From contig CAIJRN010000071.1 in NCBI GenBank assembly GCA_903823115.1, positions 1-44,598 on the forward strand: DNA of 44,598 nucleotides, read 5' to 3'. Under the pieces are notes generated by a model, which was not told the origin of the DNA, made no database searches, and saw only the letters and a program-made list of their open reading frames with translations. Source of the DNA: an uncultured cyanobacterium. GTDB taxonomy: Bacteria; Cyanobacteriota; Cyanobacteriia; PCC-6307; Cyanobiaceae. Made by a program: the position numbers and the translations under genes. Positions 27,558 to 35,399 of the stretch are shown one piece after another (position 1 is the stretch's first letter; the number at the start of each line of letters is the position of its first letter).

Positions 27558-28131
27558 GGCCGAGGCTGTCGAAGACCCGGATCACGAGAAAGTCCACCAT
27601 GTCATCGATGGTGCGTGGTTGGTGATACCAGGCGGGCACCGGCGGCGCAATCCTGGCCCCAGCTTCGGCCAGGGTGGTGAGGTTGCGCAGATGGATCAGA
27701 TTCCAGGGCAGTTCCCGCGGGGCGATCACCAGGGGGCGGCGCTCCTTGAGATGCACATCAGCAGCCCGCTCGATCAGGTCAAGGGCCACCCCCGAGGCGA
27801 TGCGACCGACGGTTCCCATGCTGGCGGGCAGGATCACCATCCCCCGGGTGGGATAGCTGCCACTGGCGATGGCGGCGGCCTGGTCGTTCCAGCGATGACA
27901 GCGCAGCTCGCCGCTGTGGCTGCCGCAGCGCTGTCGCCAGAACTGTTCCTGGGCATCCGGTTCGGATGGCACCCGCAGGCCCAGCTCGGCCTGCCAGACG
28001 CCGATGGCGCCACGACTGGTGACCATCTCAACCCGGTGATCGGCCTCCAGCAGCAACTGCAGCGCTCGCTGGGCCAGGGGCTGGGCGGAGGCCCCGGAGA
28101 CAGCCAGGACCACAGGATCGGACTTGCGCAT
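27499..28131 (-). CDS. ubiX: UbiX-family flavin prenyltransferase
   Basis: This 210-residue protein matches UbiX, which attaches a dimethylallyl group to FMN to make the prenylated flavin used by UbiD decarboxylases. Visible signatures are S-G-A-S-A-Q (13-18), P-A-S-M-G-T (102-107), and L-I-E-R-A-A-D-V-x-L-K-E-R-R-P-L-V followed by P-R-E-L-P. No ubiD gene lies in the window. It starts 8 bases after the RNase homologue and is probably co-transcribed. Confidence 0.9.
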   Translation of the reverse strand: MRKSDPVVLAVSGASAQPLAQRALQLLLEADHRVEMVTSRGAIGVWQAELGLRVPSEPDAQEQFWRQRCGSHSGELRCHRWNDQAAAIASGSYPTRGMVILPASMGTVGRIASGVALDLIERAADVHLKERRPLVIAPRELPWNLIHLRNLTTLAEAGARIAPPVPAWYHQPRTIDDMVDFLVIRVFDSLGLDLGQLNRWQGPPQRPSST

Positions 28132-28139
28132 CAGGGCGC

Positions 28140-30431
28140 TCAGTCCTCCTCGGAGTCGGCGTCAGCGTCAGCCTCGGAGTCGGCCTCGATCCTGTCGTCT
28201 TCACCGGCCTCCGGCAGCACCACGGCCAGATCGATCTGATGGCGCAGGGCATCCACCTTCTGGATCTCCACCTCAACGGTGTCGCCGACCATGAAGGTGC
28301 GGCGAAACTTCCTACCCACCAGACGGTTCTGGCGGGATCGGTACTCGTACCAGTCGTCCTTGAGCGAGCTGACATGCACCAACCCTTCGACATTGGAGGG
28401 GGGCACCTCGACGAAGAAGCCATAGCTCTGCACGCCGCTGATCACGCCGGGCAGCACCTGGCCCACCAGCGGTTCGGCGTGGCGGGCCTGGGCCATGGCC
28501 AGCAGGTCGTCCTGGAATTCCTGCAGCAGCCCCTGACGGCCATTCAACCGTTGGGCCAGGCCGTGCTGCAGCACCTGCTCATAGGGAGCCAGCTGGCTTG
28601 GGGCCAGCAGGGACCAGTCAATCGTGCCGTGGCAGCTGTCACTGGCGATGTCAGCACTGGTTTTGTGGCGCACGGTGGGGCGGTCCTTGCCCTCACACAG
28701 AAGCGTGACCAGCAGCTGCTGGTTCCAGAGGTCGGCGTAGTGGAGCGAGGGGCAGGTCCAGGGGGCAAAGGCTTCCGTTTCGCCCGCCAGCGCATGGGGG
28801 CCGGCCTCGTTGGCATACAGGGCTGGTTTGAGGCTGTCCCGTAGCTGTTGTTGCAGGGCCCGTTGGCGATCGGTGGCGGCGAAGGCGGCTGCCAGCTCGG
28901 CGGCGCTGGCGTTGCCGTCGACCGAGAGCTCCATGGGGATTTCCAGGGCCAGGGCGGCCTTGGCGACCTCGTTGATTTCAGCCGGGTCGGCGGCAGGGTT
29001 CACCGCGTAGAGCGCCGGCAGGCGCAGGGCCGCCAGGTGGCACCCCAGGGCCCGATGGGCGACCAGCACCGCTTCGCGCAGCACCTCGGAGGCATCGGCG
29101 GATGGCCGTTCCACCAGCCAGCCCTGGCGGGGGGCATCGGGGGCGGGCACCTGTAGATCCCCGAGTTGCGCCAGGGGCGGCATCGGCAGATGCAGATCGA
29201 TCGAGCCGGCGGCGAGCCGTCGCTGCCGCAGCAAGGCGCCCAGAGCCACCAGTTGCTCCACCAGGGGCAGGTGCTCCTTGAGGGCCTTGAGGGCCGCCGG
29301 TACGGTCCTGGCCTTGGGTTTGCGTTCGGCCAGGGCCTCAAAGGCGGTCTGGGGAACCCTGGCGCTGGGCCGAATGCGGCTGAGGCAGAAGCGGTAGTGC
29401 TCCAGGCGGCCCTCGGCGTCCAGTTCCAGGGCGACCGAAAGCGCATCCTGCACTTTGTCGACCTGGAAGGCCGCAGCCTTGGCCAGGGGTGCGCTCAGCA
29501 GTGGCAGCCAGCCGCGACCGGTGGCGATGGCGTCGCCCTGGTCGCGCATCCAATTGTCGAGGACACCGCCGAGGCTGAAGCGTTCGGCGACGCTGGGACT
29601 GTGGACCCAGAGCCGCCAGCGCCCGCCTTCGAGTTCCTCAAGGGAGAGGGCCGGCAGGATCGGAGCGTCCTCCGCAGACCAGCACTCCACCAGCAGGGCT
29701 GGAAGGGCGCTGAGGTCGTTGCGCCCTTTGTCCTGGGGCGTTTTGAGTGTGGCTTTTGGGGGCGCGGGGCGCTCGTGCAGCAGGTGCTTGGTCAGCAGCA
29801 GGTCGAGATCGGCCGCTTCCCCGCCCCGTACCGGCAGTTGGCGGGCCACATGGCCCAGGGGGCCGAACTGGCCGACGGGGAACTGGTCAATCTGCACCTC
29901 CACCACGGACTCCTGGGCGGGATCGAGGTGCGTCGCATCGCTGCTCGGCAGTTCAACCGTGGTCAGCAGTCGATCGTCGAGCGGGATGGCCAGCAGCCGT
30001 TCGTCCTGTTGTTCGATCTGGGCCAGCAGGCTTGAGGTCTTGCGTTGCAGGATGCATTGCACGCCGCCTTCCGGGGAGCGCCGTCGCCCTCCCTCCCGGG
30101 TGATGCGCACCAGCACCCGATCGCCATTCCAGGCGTGGTTGAGCTGGTGATCGCGGATGTAGATGTCCTCGCCGCCGTCATCGCGAAGGGCGAAGCAGAA
30201 GCCCTTGCTGGAACAGCGCAGACGGGCGGGAATCAGCTCCGGATTGTCCTGGCGCAGCAGGCCGGTCTCCTTTTCGCTGACCAGATCGAGGCGCACCATC
30301 GCATCGAGGCCGATTCGCAATTGCTCCTTGTCCGTTTTGCTGGACAGGCCAAGCGCTTTCTCCAGCTTGCTGATCTGCAGGCATTCTTCAGTGGAGAGCT
30401 GGTCGAGCAGGTCGGCGACCGTGAACTTCAT
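28140..30431 (-). CDS. RNase II/R-family protein with degenerate catalytic site (Zam-like)
   Basis: This 763-residue protein has the architecture of RNase R/II: an N-terminal helical and cold-shock-like region, an RNB domain (about 245-600) and a C-terminal S1 domain (about 655-735, V-G-Q-V-L-P-G-V-I-S-G-V-Q-S-Y-G-F-F-V-E-V). The RNB alignment is anchored by G-G-R-W-R-L-W-V-H. It shows that the active-site segment T-I-D-x-x-D-A-x-D-x-D-D-A of RNase R is replaced by residues 249-261 (E-C-W-S-A-E-D-A-P-I-L-P-A), so D272, D278, D280 and D281 (E. coli numbering) become W, P, L and P. The T-S-P-I-R-R-Y motif becomes T-C-P-S-L-H-Y (559-565). Exonuclease activity is therefore unlikely. It could be an RNA-binding pseudoenzyme, akin to the cyanobacterial acetazolamide-resistance protein Zam. 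The C-terminus is an Asp/Glu/Ser tail. Confidence 0.85.
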   Translation of the reverse strand: MKFTVADLLDQLSTEECLQISKLEKALGLSSKTDKEQLRIGLDAMVRLDLVSEKETGLLRQDNPELIPARLRCSSKGFCFALRDDGGEDIYIRDHQLNHAWNGDRVLVRITREGGRRRSPEGGVQCILQRKTSSLLAQIEQQDERLLAIPLDDRLLTTVELPSSDATHLDPAQESVVEVQIDQFPVGQFGPLGHVARQLPVRGGEAADLDLLLTKHLLHERPAPPKATLKTPQDKGRNDLSALPALLVECWSAEDAPILPALSLEELEGGRWRLWVHSPSVAERFSLGGVLDNWMRDQGDAIATGRGWLPLLSAPLAKAAAFQVDKVQDALSVALELDAEGRLEHYRFCLSRIRPSARVPQTAFEALAERKPKARTVPAALKALKEHLPLVEQLVALGALLRQRRLAAGSIDLHLPMPPLAQLGDLQVPAPDAPRQGWLVERPSADASEVLREAVLVAHRALGCHLAALRLPALYAVNPAADPAEINEVAKAALALEIPMELSVDGNASAAELAAAFAATDRQRALQQQLRDSLKPALYANEAGPHALAGETEAFAPWTCPSLHYADLWNQQLLVTLLCEGKDRPTVRHKTSADIASDSCHGTIDWSLLAPSQLAPYEQVLQHGLAQRLNGRQGLLQEFQDDLLAMAQARHAEPLVGQVLPGVISGVQSYGFFVEVPPSNVEGLVHVSSLKDDWYEYRSRQNRLVGRKFRRTFMVGDTVEVEIQKVDALRHQIDLAVVLPEAGEDDRIEADSEADADADSEED

Positions 30432-30596
30432 CGGAATCGGGGTGCGGGTATGGACTTGGATCCGGTGTTGCAGCCGGTGGGGCCTGGCTGGGAACCGTGC
30501 TCAGCTCGGGCTGATCGGGCAGGGCGAGTCTGGGGCGAAAGGCGGGATGGTCACCCTGGAACTGGGGCCCGTCCATCGTCCGCAATCGCTTTGACT

Positions 30597-31004
30597 TTAC
30601 GGAGCGGTGGGCTCCCCATCGTGGCCCTCCTCGCCACCGCCACTTTCAAGGCCTTCGGTGGCCGTCGCTGCAGCGTTGGCGGCGTCCTCATTGGCGATGG
30701 CCGATCCCGTGCTGCTGCCGGGCTCCGCCTTGCCGGAGCTGGAGCGCAAGATCAATCGGGTGCCGATGATCAGGAAACCAGCCGCCGCCGCCAACTGCAG
30801 GCTGTTGGTGGGAACCACGCTCGAGAGGGAACCACCGGCGGCAGCCCCCACCAGGCTGGCCAGGACCAGGGCAAAGGAGCTGCCGGCAAACACAGCCCCG
30901 GGGCGGTTGGAGGTGCCGCTGATGCTGACGATGGCCAGTTGGGTCTTGTCCCCCAGCTCCGCCAGGAACACCGTGACAAACGTGGAGGCCAGGAGGGCAA
31001 GCAT
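30597..31004 (-). CDS. Half-size UPF0016 manganese exchanger subunit
   Basis: This 135-residue protein has three membrane helices and one E16-L-G-D-K-T-Q22 signature of the UPF0016/GDT1/Mnx cation exchangers, which normally carry two such motifs. The C-terminal 45 residues are an Ala/Gly/Glu-rich tail. Half-size pairs in cyanobacteria (hemi manganese exchangers, Hmx1/Hmx2) work together as a Mn transporter; the same is inferred here with the adjacent gene 12 bases upstream. Confidence 0.85.
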   Translation of the reverse strand: MLALLASTFVTVFLAELGDKTQLAIVSISGTSNRPGAVFAGSSFALVLASLVGAAAGGSLSSVVPTNSLQLAAAAGFLIIGTRLILRSSSGKAEPGSSTGSAIANEDAANAAATATEGLESGGGEEGHDGEPTAP

Positions 31005-31016
31005 GGCGGCGGGTGT

Positions 31017-31418
31017 TCAGCTGAGGACCAGGTGCATCGGCGAGAACTGCAGGACAGCCTGACGACCGAGCCAGAGGCCGAGCGCCACCATCAGCAGCCC
31101 TGCGGCCCGTTCCAGTTGTTCGGGCGCCATCACCCTGGAGAGCCAGCGACCCAGCAGCACACCCACCAGGCTGGAGCAGATCAGGGCCAGGGAGGCACCG
31201 ACGAAGACGACGCCGGGTCTGCCCGATTCGGCCGACAGCAGCAGGGCCGCCAGCTGGGTCTTGTCCCCCAGTTCGGCCAGAAAGACCGTGGTGGCGGTGG
31301 AGAGGAACACAGCTCCCCAGCTGCCAGCCGTGTCAGATCCTGAGGCTGCTGGTGCTTCTGCAGCGCCGGAAGGCTCGCCCTGGGAGGGCTGGACGACCGG
31401 ATCGGGCAGCTCACTCAT
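31017..31418 (-). CDS. Half-size UPF0016 manganese exchanger partner
   Basis: This 133-residue protein has a 33-residue Pro/Ala/Ser-rich N-terminus followed by three helices with E49-L-G-D-K-T-Q55. It is similar but not identical to the following gene, so the pair would supply the two inverted halves of one exchanger. The ATG at 31418 overlaps the stop of the YkgJ-type gene (ATGA), which supports this start over 31475. Confidence 0.85.
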   Translation of the reverse strand: MSELPDPVVQPSQGEPSGAAEAPAASGSDTAGSWGAVFLSTATTVFLAELGDKTQLAALLLSAESGRPGVVFVGASLALICSSLVGVLLGRWLSRVMAPEQLERAAGLLMVALGLWLGRQAVLQFSPMHLVLS

Positions 31419-31906
31419 CGTTTCTGGCGAATGGCGCGGTTGAAGCGTTGCATCACCCTGCCACGGCCTCCCCACTCACTGCGGATCTGTTGACGGCAGC
31501 AGGCGATCGCCAGTTCGTTTTGTTGGCTCGGGTCCAGGTGGGGGTTGATCGCTCCTTCCTCCGTGATTCCGCCGTTCTCTGTGCTGTTGCCATCCACATC
31601 CAGGGCCTGGGCGCCGAAGATTGGCTCGCCAGCCGAGCCGAGATTTTCGGGGCTGCTGCAGCTGGCGGGCTGGAAGAGCCCCACCAGATTCTCCACGCGG
31701 CAGAAATCGGGCCGCTGCTCATAGATGCGACAGCGGCGAGCGCCGGTGTCGAAGTGAAGGCACCAGCCATCGGCTCCCACCATCGCCAGATAGGTCTGCC
31801 GTTGCTGCGCATCCAGGGCCTCAAGTGCCTCAGCCCGCAGGGCCGGATCGAGTCGGCAGCAGGCGCCACAGCCGCCGATGCATTGCCACTGCTCTTCAGG
31901 CTTCAT
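31415..31906 (-). CDS. YkgJ-family cysteine-cluster protein
   Basis: This 163-residue protein has the YkgJ/UPF0153 pattern of Cys: C9, C13, C16, C17 (C-G-A-C-C), C49 (G-W-C), C59 (R-R-C-R-I-Y) and C69 (R-P-D-F-C-R-V), likely a zinc or Fe-S site. Residues 80-128 form a Ser/Asn/Gly/Glu-rich segment with more AT-rich codons, an insertion compared with compact family members. It is the first gene of an overlapping trio with the two manganese exchanger halves, so a metal-handling role is plausible. Confidence 0.82.
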
Positions 31907-31952
31907 GTCACAACCTCGGCTTCAGCGCTGCTCGCCATTCAGCCATGGTGCC

Positions 31953-31991
31953 TGGCGGTCGTGCCGCCAGTGCTGTGACAAGCCGTCACAG
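31953..31991. promoter_or_regulatory. Two perfect dyads between ykgJ and psb30
   Basis: The 163-base divergent gap holds TGGCGG-TCGTG-CCGCCA (31953-31969) and CTGTGAC-AAGCC-GTCACAG (31973-31991), separated by 3 bases. The second resembles a CRP-family TGTGA-TCACA site but has a spacer of 7 instead of 6. They lie about 79 bases before psb30 and 47-67 bases before the ykgJ gene, so either direction could be regulated. Confidence 0.5.
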
Positions 31992-32069
31992 AGATGGTGG
32001 ATCAGCCCTGAGCCAAGCGGCTGGAAGCCTATGGTTCATCCTGAGCGCCACTCCCACGAGCCAGCCACC

Positions 32070-32177
32070 ATGGGCATCGATTTTCACCTGATCGCCAACT
32101 TCGGAGCCCTGGCCCTGATCACCCTGGCCGGTCCTGCCGTGATCTTCATCCTCTTTTATCGCCGCGGCGCGCTCTGA
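32070..32177 (+). CDS. psb30: Photosystem II protein Psb30 (Ycf12)
   Basis: This 35-residue single-helix protein has the closing segment [17 protein letters not shown]. It matches the L-A-G-P-x-V-I-F-x-L-x-x-x-R-G-G-x-L end of Psb30/Ycf12, a small subunit at the periphery of photosystem II near cytochrome b559. The ATG is unambiguous. Such short genes are easily missed in annotation. Confidence 0.85.
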
Positions 32178-32224
32178 AGCGTTCTGAGGCGACTGCGCTG
32201 AAGGTCCAGCACCCAGCCCAGGCT

Positions 32225-34183
32225 TCACAAATTCAGTCCCAGGGCCATGGCCGCATCCCGGAACAGATCCTGAACGTAGGGATGGTGAGAATCGGCCTTC
32301 GCACTTGAGTCGAGCACCGGCAGCAAAGCGAGGCTGAGGTCAGCGGTCACTGGCGCTTCGAGTTCCTGGCCGGCGGCATTGCGGATCACCAGCACATCCC
32401 CCCGTCGCTTGCACCAGTAGGTGCGTTGCTGCCTTTGCAGCACCACTTCACCGCCGCCGCTGGTTCGCAGACCCAGCAGTTCCAGCTGCAGTCGCTCCTC
32501 TCCCTGCCAGCGATCCAGCCGCAGGCGGTAGGCCACATCCAGGGGACCCTGGACCTGATCAGGCCCCTGCCAACGCCAGGCCACGGCCCGGCGCTGGCTG
32601 CCCTGCTGCTCCAGCATCAGTTGCAGATGGCCGCCCCGCATCAACTTCTGGCTGACCACCTGGCAGCCCGAACTCCAGAAGATCGGGGCGGGATGGCCGA
32701 TGCCAAAGGGCTCGAGACGGCTCAGTTGCTGCCAGAACTCCCGGTCGATCCGCTCCAGGCTGAGCAGAGCTTCCGGTTCCACCGTGCGTCCGCCGCCGCC
32801 GGCGCCGAGCCATTGCTGGGCCAGGGCTTCCAGCCGTTCATGCAGGCCACTGACATGCTCAGCCGCGACGGTGAAGCCGCCGGCGGCGGGATGGCCGCCA
32901 TGGCGCAGCAGCAGATCGCTGCAGGCGCTCAGGGCCTTGTCCACCGCGAAACCGACCGGGGCTCGCACCGAAGCGCGCAGCCGGCCGTTCCCCTCCCCGG
33001 CCAGCAGGGCGGCCGGCAGGCCGAAGCGATCCACCAGTCGCGAGGCCACGATGCCGATGACGCCGTGATGCCAATGGCTCTGGGCCAGCAGCAGAAAGCT
33101 GGGGCGCTGGGGGCCATCGGCTTCGAGCAGGGCCAGGGCCTCCGCTTCGATCGCGTCGCAGAGTTCGCGCCGCTGGCGATTCATCGTCTCGCAGCTGCGG
33201 GCCAGATCCAGGGCCTGGTCCTGGTCTTCGGTGGTCAGCAGCTCCACCACCAGCAGCGGATCACCGAGGCGACCCACGGCGTTGATCCTGGGCGCCAGCT
33301 GGAAACCGACCGTCTCCGCATCCAGAGGACGTTGTTCGATTCCGGCAATCTGTTGCAGCGCCTTCAGCCCCGGCAGGCTGCTGCTGCCCAGGCGAGGCAG
33401 GCCATCCATCAGCCAACGCCGGTTCACACCCACCAGGGGGGCCATATCGGCGATCGTGCCGATGCAGAACAGATCCAGGGCGATCGCCAGGCCGTCCTGG
33501 CGCTTGAGGCGCAGGCAGAGAGCCGAGGCGAGCACGTGGGCCAGGCCGACACCGGCCAGGCCGCGGAAGGGGGAACCGGGCGGCGTGACGGCCGGGTGGA
33601 GCAAGGCCAGATGGGGCGGCAACTCCGGCGGCAGGGTGTGGTGATCGGTGAGGATCACCTCCAGGCCCAGCTCCTGGGCCCGATCCAGCGCCTCCTTGGC
33701 GGCAACCCCGTTGTCGACGGTGATCAGCAGCCGCACCCCGGCCTCGGCCAACCGTTCCACCATGGCCACGTTGAGGCCGTAGCCCTCGGCCATGCGACTC
33801 GGAATCGCCGGCAGGGCGATCGCCCCCAGGCGTTGCAGCACCCCCGCGAGCAGGGCCGTGCTGGTCATGCCATCGGCGTCGTAGTCACCGCAGATCGCCA
33901 CGGTTTCTCCTTGGCGGCAAGCCTGCTCCAGCCGCTGTTCGGCCCGAATCAGGTCGGGAAAGTGCTGGCGGGGATCAGGCGCTTCAGGAGGGGCCAGCAA
34001 GGCCTCGATGGCTGCGGCAGTGCAGTGGCCCCGGCGCCAGAGCACAGCCAGGAGTTCCGGCCCAAGACCCAGTGGCCCGGCCCAGGGGGCGCCGCCGCCG
34101 GCCTCAGCGGGCAGGGGGGTGGGCAGCAGCCAGCGTTGCTCGTCGTGGGCGGGGAGCAACGGCAGGACGCGGGGCTGGCTCAT
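32225..34183 (-). CDS. recJ: Single-stranded-DNA exonuclease RecJ
   Basis: RecJ is a 5'-3' single-strand DNA exonuclease of recombination and mismatch repair. The 652-residue protein has the DHH-family metal motifs G-D100-Y-D102-A-D104-G, D157-N-G and D180-H-H, and the DHHA1 domain with G-G-H-P-A-A-G-G-F. The ATG at 34183 is preferred to 34198. It is divergent from cbbY with a 69-base gap. Confidence 0.95.
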   Translation of the reverse strand: MSQPRVLPLLPAHDEQRWLLPTPLPAEAGGGAPWAGPLGLGPELLAVLWRRGHCTAAAIEALLAPPEAPDPRQHFPDLIRAEQRLEQACRQGETVAICGDYDADGMTSTALLAGVLQRLGAIALPAIPSRMAEGYGLNVAMVERLAEAGVRLLITVDNGVAAKEALDRAQELGLEVILTDHHTLPPELPPHLALLHPAVTPPGSPFRGLAGVGLAHVLASALCLRLKRQDGLAIALDLFCIGTIADMAPLVGVNRRWLMDGLPRLGSSSLPGLKALQQIAGIEQRPLDAETVGFQLAPRINAVGRLGDPLLVVELLTTEDQDQALDLARSCETMNRQRRELCDAIEAEALALLEADGPQRPSFLLLAQSHWHHGVIGIVASRLVDRFGLPAALLAGEGNGRLRASVRAPVGFAVDKALSACSDLLLRHGGHPAAGGFTVAAEHVSGLHERLEALAQQWLGAGGGGRTVEPEALLSLERIDREFWQQLSRLEPFGIGHPAPIFWSSGCQVVSQKLMRGGHLQLMLEQQGSQRRAVAWRWQGPDQVQGPLDVAYRLRLDRWQGEERLQLELLGLRTSGGGEVVLQRQQRTYWCKRRGDVLVIRNAAGQELEAPVTADLSLALLPVLDSSAKADSHHPYVQDLFRDAAMALGLNL

Positions 34184-34252
34184 TGTGCGGCCCAGCAAGC
34201 GTGCGCGGCACCCTTAGCCTTCCCTGGCAGCGACATTCCGCGGCCGGTACCC

Positions 34253-35029
34253 ATGGTGCAGCGTCTGAAGGCCGTGTTCTGGGATGTGGATGGCACCCTC
34301 GCTGAGACCGAAATGGCCGGTCATCGTCTGGCCTTCAACCGGGCCTTCGCCGAAGCCGCTCTGCCCTGGCACTGGGATCCCCCCACCTACCGCCGCCTGT
34401 TGAAGGTCAGCGGTGGCCGGGAGCGGATCGGGGTCTTCCTGACCGAGGTCGAGGGTGTCGTCCCCGAGCAAGCTCGCCTGGATCGGCTCCAGGCCTGCAA
34501 GCAGCTCCACTACCGCCAGTTGGTCCAGTCGGGCGGCCTGGAGCCACGGCCCGGTGTGATCCGCCTGATGACGGAGATCGCCGAGGCCGGCATCCCCCAG
34601 GCGATCGTGACCACCAGTGGCCGCACGGCTGTGGCCGCCCTGCTGCAGGCCAGTTTCACTGATCTGCAGCAGGCTTTCCGTTTCTGGGTGTGCGGCGAGG
34701 ATGTGAGCCGCAAGAAGCCCCATCCTGAGGCCTACCGACTGGCGATCGAGCAAGCGCAGGTGGATCCCTGCCGGATTCTGGTGCTGGAGGATTCGGCCCA
34801 GGGTCTGGCGGCCGCCGTCGCCGCTGGACTGAGCACCCTGGTCACCCTCAGTCAACTGTCCTTGGCCGAACCCCTCGAGCCGTTCGTGGCGGCTCGGGCG
34901 GTGCTGGATGGCCTGGGCGATTCGGCCGCCCCGGCACTCGTCAGGCTCGGCCCAACCTGCCCTGACGGCCAGGTGACCCTCTCCTACCTGCAGGACCTGC
35001 TGCGGCAGCAGCCGAATCGTGATGGCTGA
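34253..35029 (+). CDS. cbbY: CbbY-type HAD phosphatase
   Basis: This 258-residue HAD phosphatase has nucleophile D11 and D13 (F-W-D-V-D-G-T), the T-T-S motif II, K-K-P-H-P-E and E-D-S-A-Q-G motifs, and a cap domain between. It fits CbbY, which removes xylulose-1,5-bisphosphate, an inhibitory misfire product of Rubisco. Its stop overlaps the next gene by 8 bases. The operon also encodes glycerate 3-kinase, consistent with a carbon-fixation maintenance role. Confidence 0.85.
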   Translation: MVQRLKAVFWDVDGTLAETEMAGHRLAFNRAFAEAALPWHWDPPTYRRLLKVSGGRERIGVFLTEVEGVVPEQARLDRLQACKQLHYRQLVQSGGLEPRPGVIRLMTEIAEAGIPQAIVTTSGRTAVAALLQASFTDLQQAFRFWVCGEDVSRKKPHPEAYRLAIEQAQVDPCRILVLEDSAQGLAAAVAAGLSTLVTLSQLSLAEPLEPFVAARAVLDGLGDSAAPALVRLGPTCPDGQVTLSYLQDLLRQQPNRDG

Positions 35030-35399
35030 GCCACGGTTGCAGCCAATTCGACCGCAGCAAACCCGGTTGCAGCAAACCCGACTGCAGGGCGTGCAGCGGC
35101 GGCTGGGGGACTCGCTGCTGCGCCAACTGCGTCACAGCTGGCGAGCCGGAAGTCTGTCGATCCTCTCGCTGTTGATCGGTTTTTATCTGGCCCAGAACCT
35201 CTCGGCGATGTTGTTGGTGCGCTTCCGCGGAGGCCGGCCGGTGCTGGTCCTGGGGCTGGTGCTGTTGTTTGAATTGATCGTGCGACTGCGGACCCGGTTG
35301 GTGAGTGGACCGGCACCGCTGCGTTGGGTCATGGTCGACAACCTCAGGATCGGCGCCACTTACGCCATGGTCTTCGAGGCCTTCAAGCTTGGAACCTGA
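35022..35399 (+). CDS. DUF565 (Ycf33-like) membrane protein
   Basis: This 125-residue protein has two helices (about 46-62 and 72-92) and the C-terminal [17 protein letters not shown] segment of the DUF565/Ycf33 family, found in cyanobacteria and some plastids. The N-terminus contains a short repeat (Q-Q-T-R-L twice) coded by a 15-base near-duplicate. It overlaps cbbY by 8 bases and the glycerate kinase by 11. Function unknown. Confidence 0.85.
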   Translation: MAEPRLQPIRPQQTRLQQTRLQGVQRRLGDSLLRQLRHSWRAGSLSILSLLIGFYLAQNLSAMLLVRFRGGRPVLVLGLVLLFELIVRLRTRLVSGPAPLRWVMVDNLRIGATYAMVFEAFKLGT

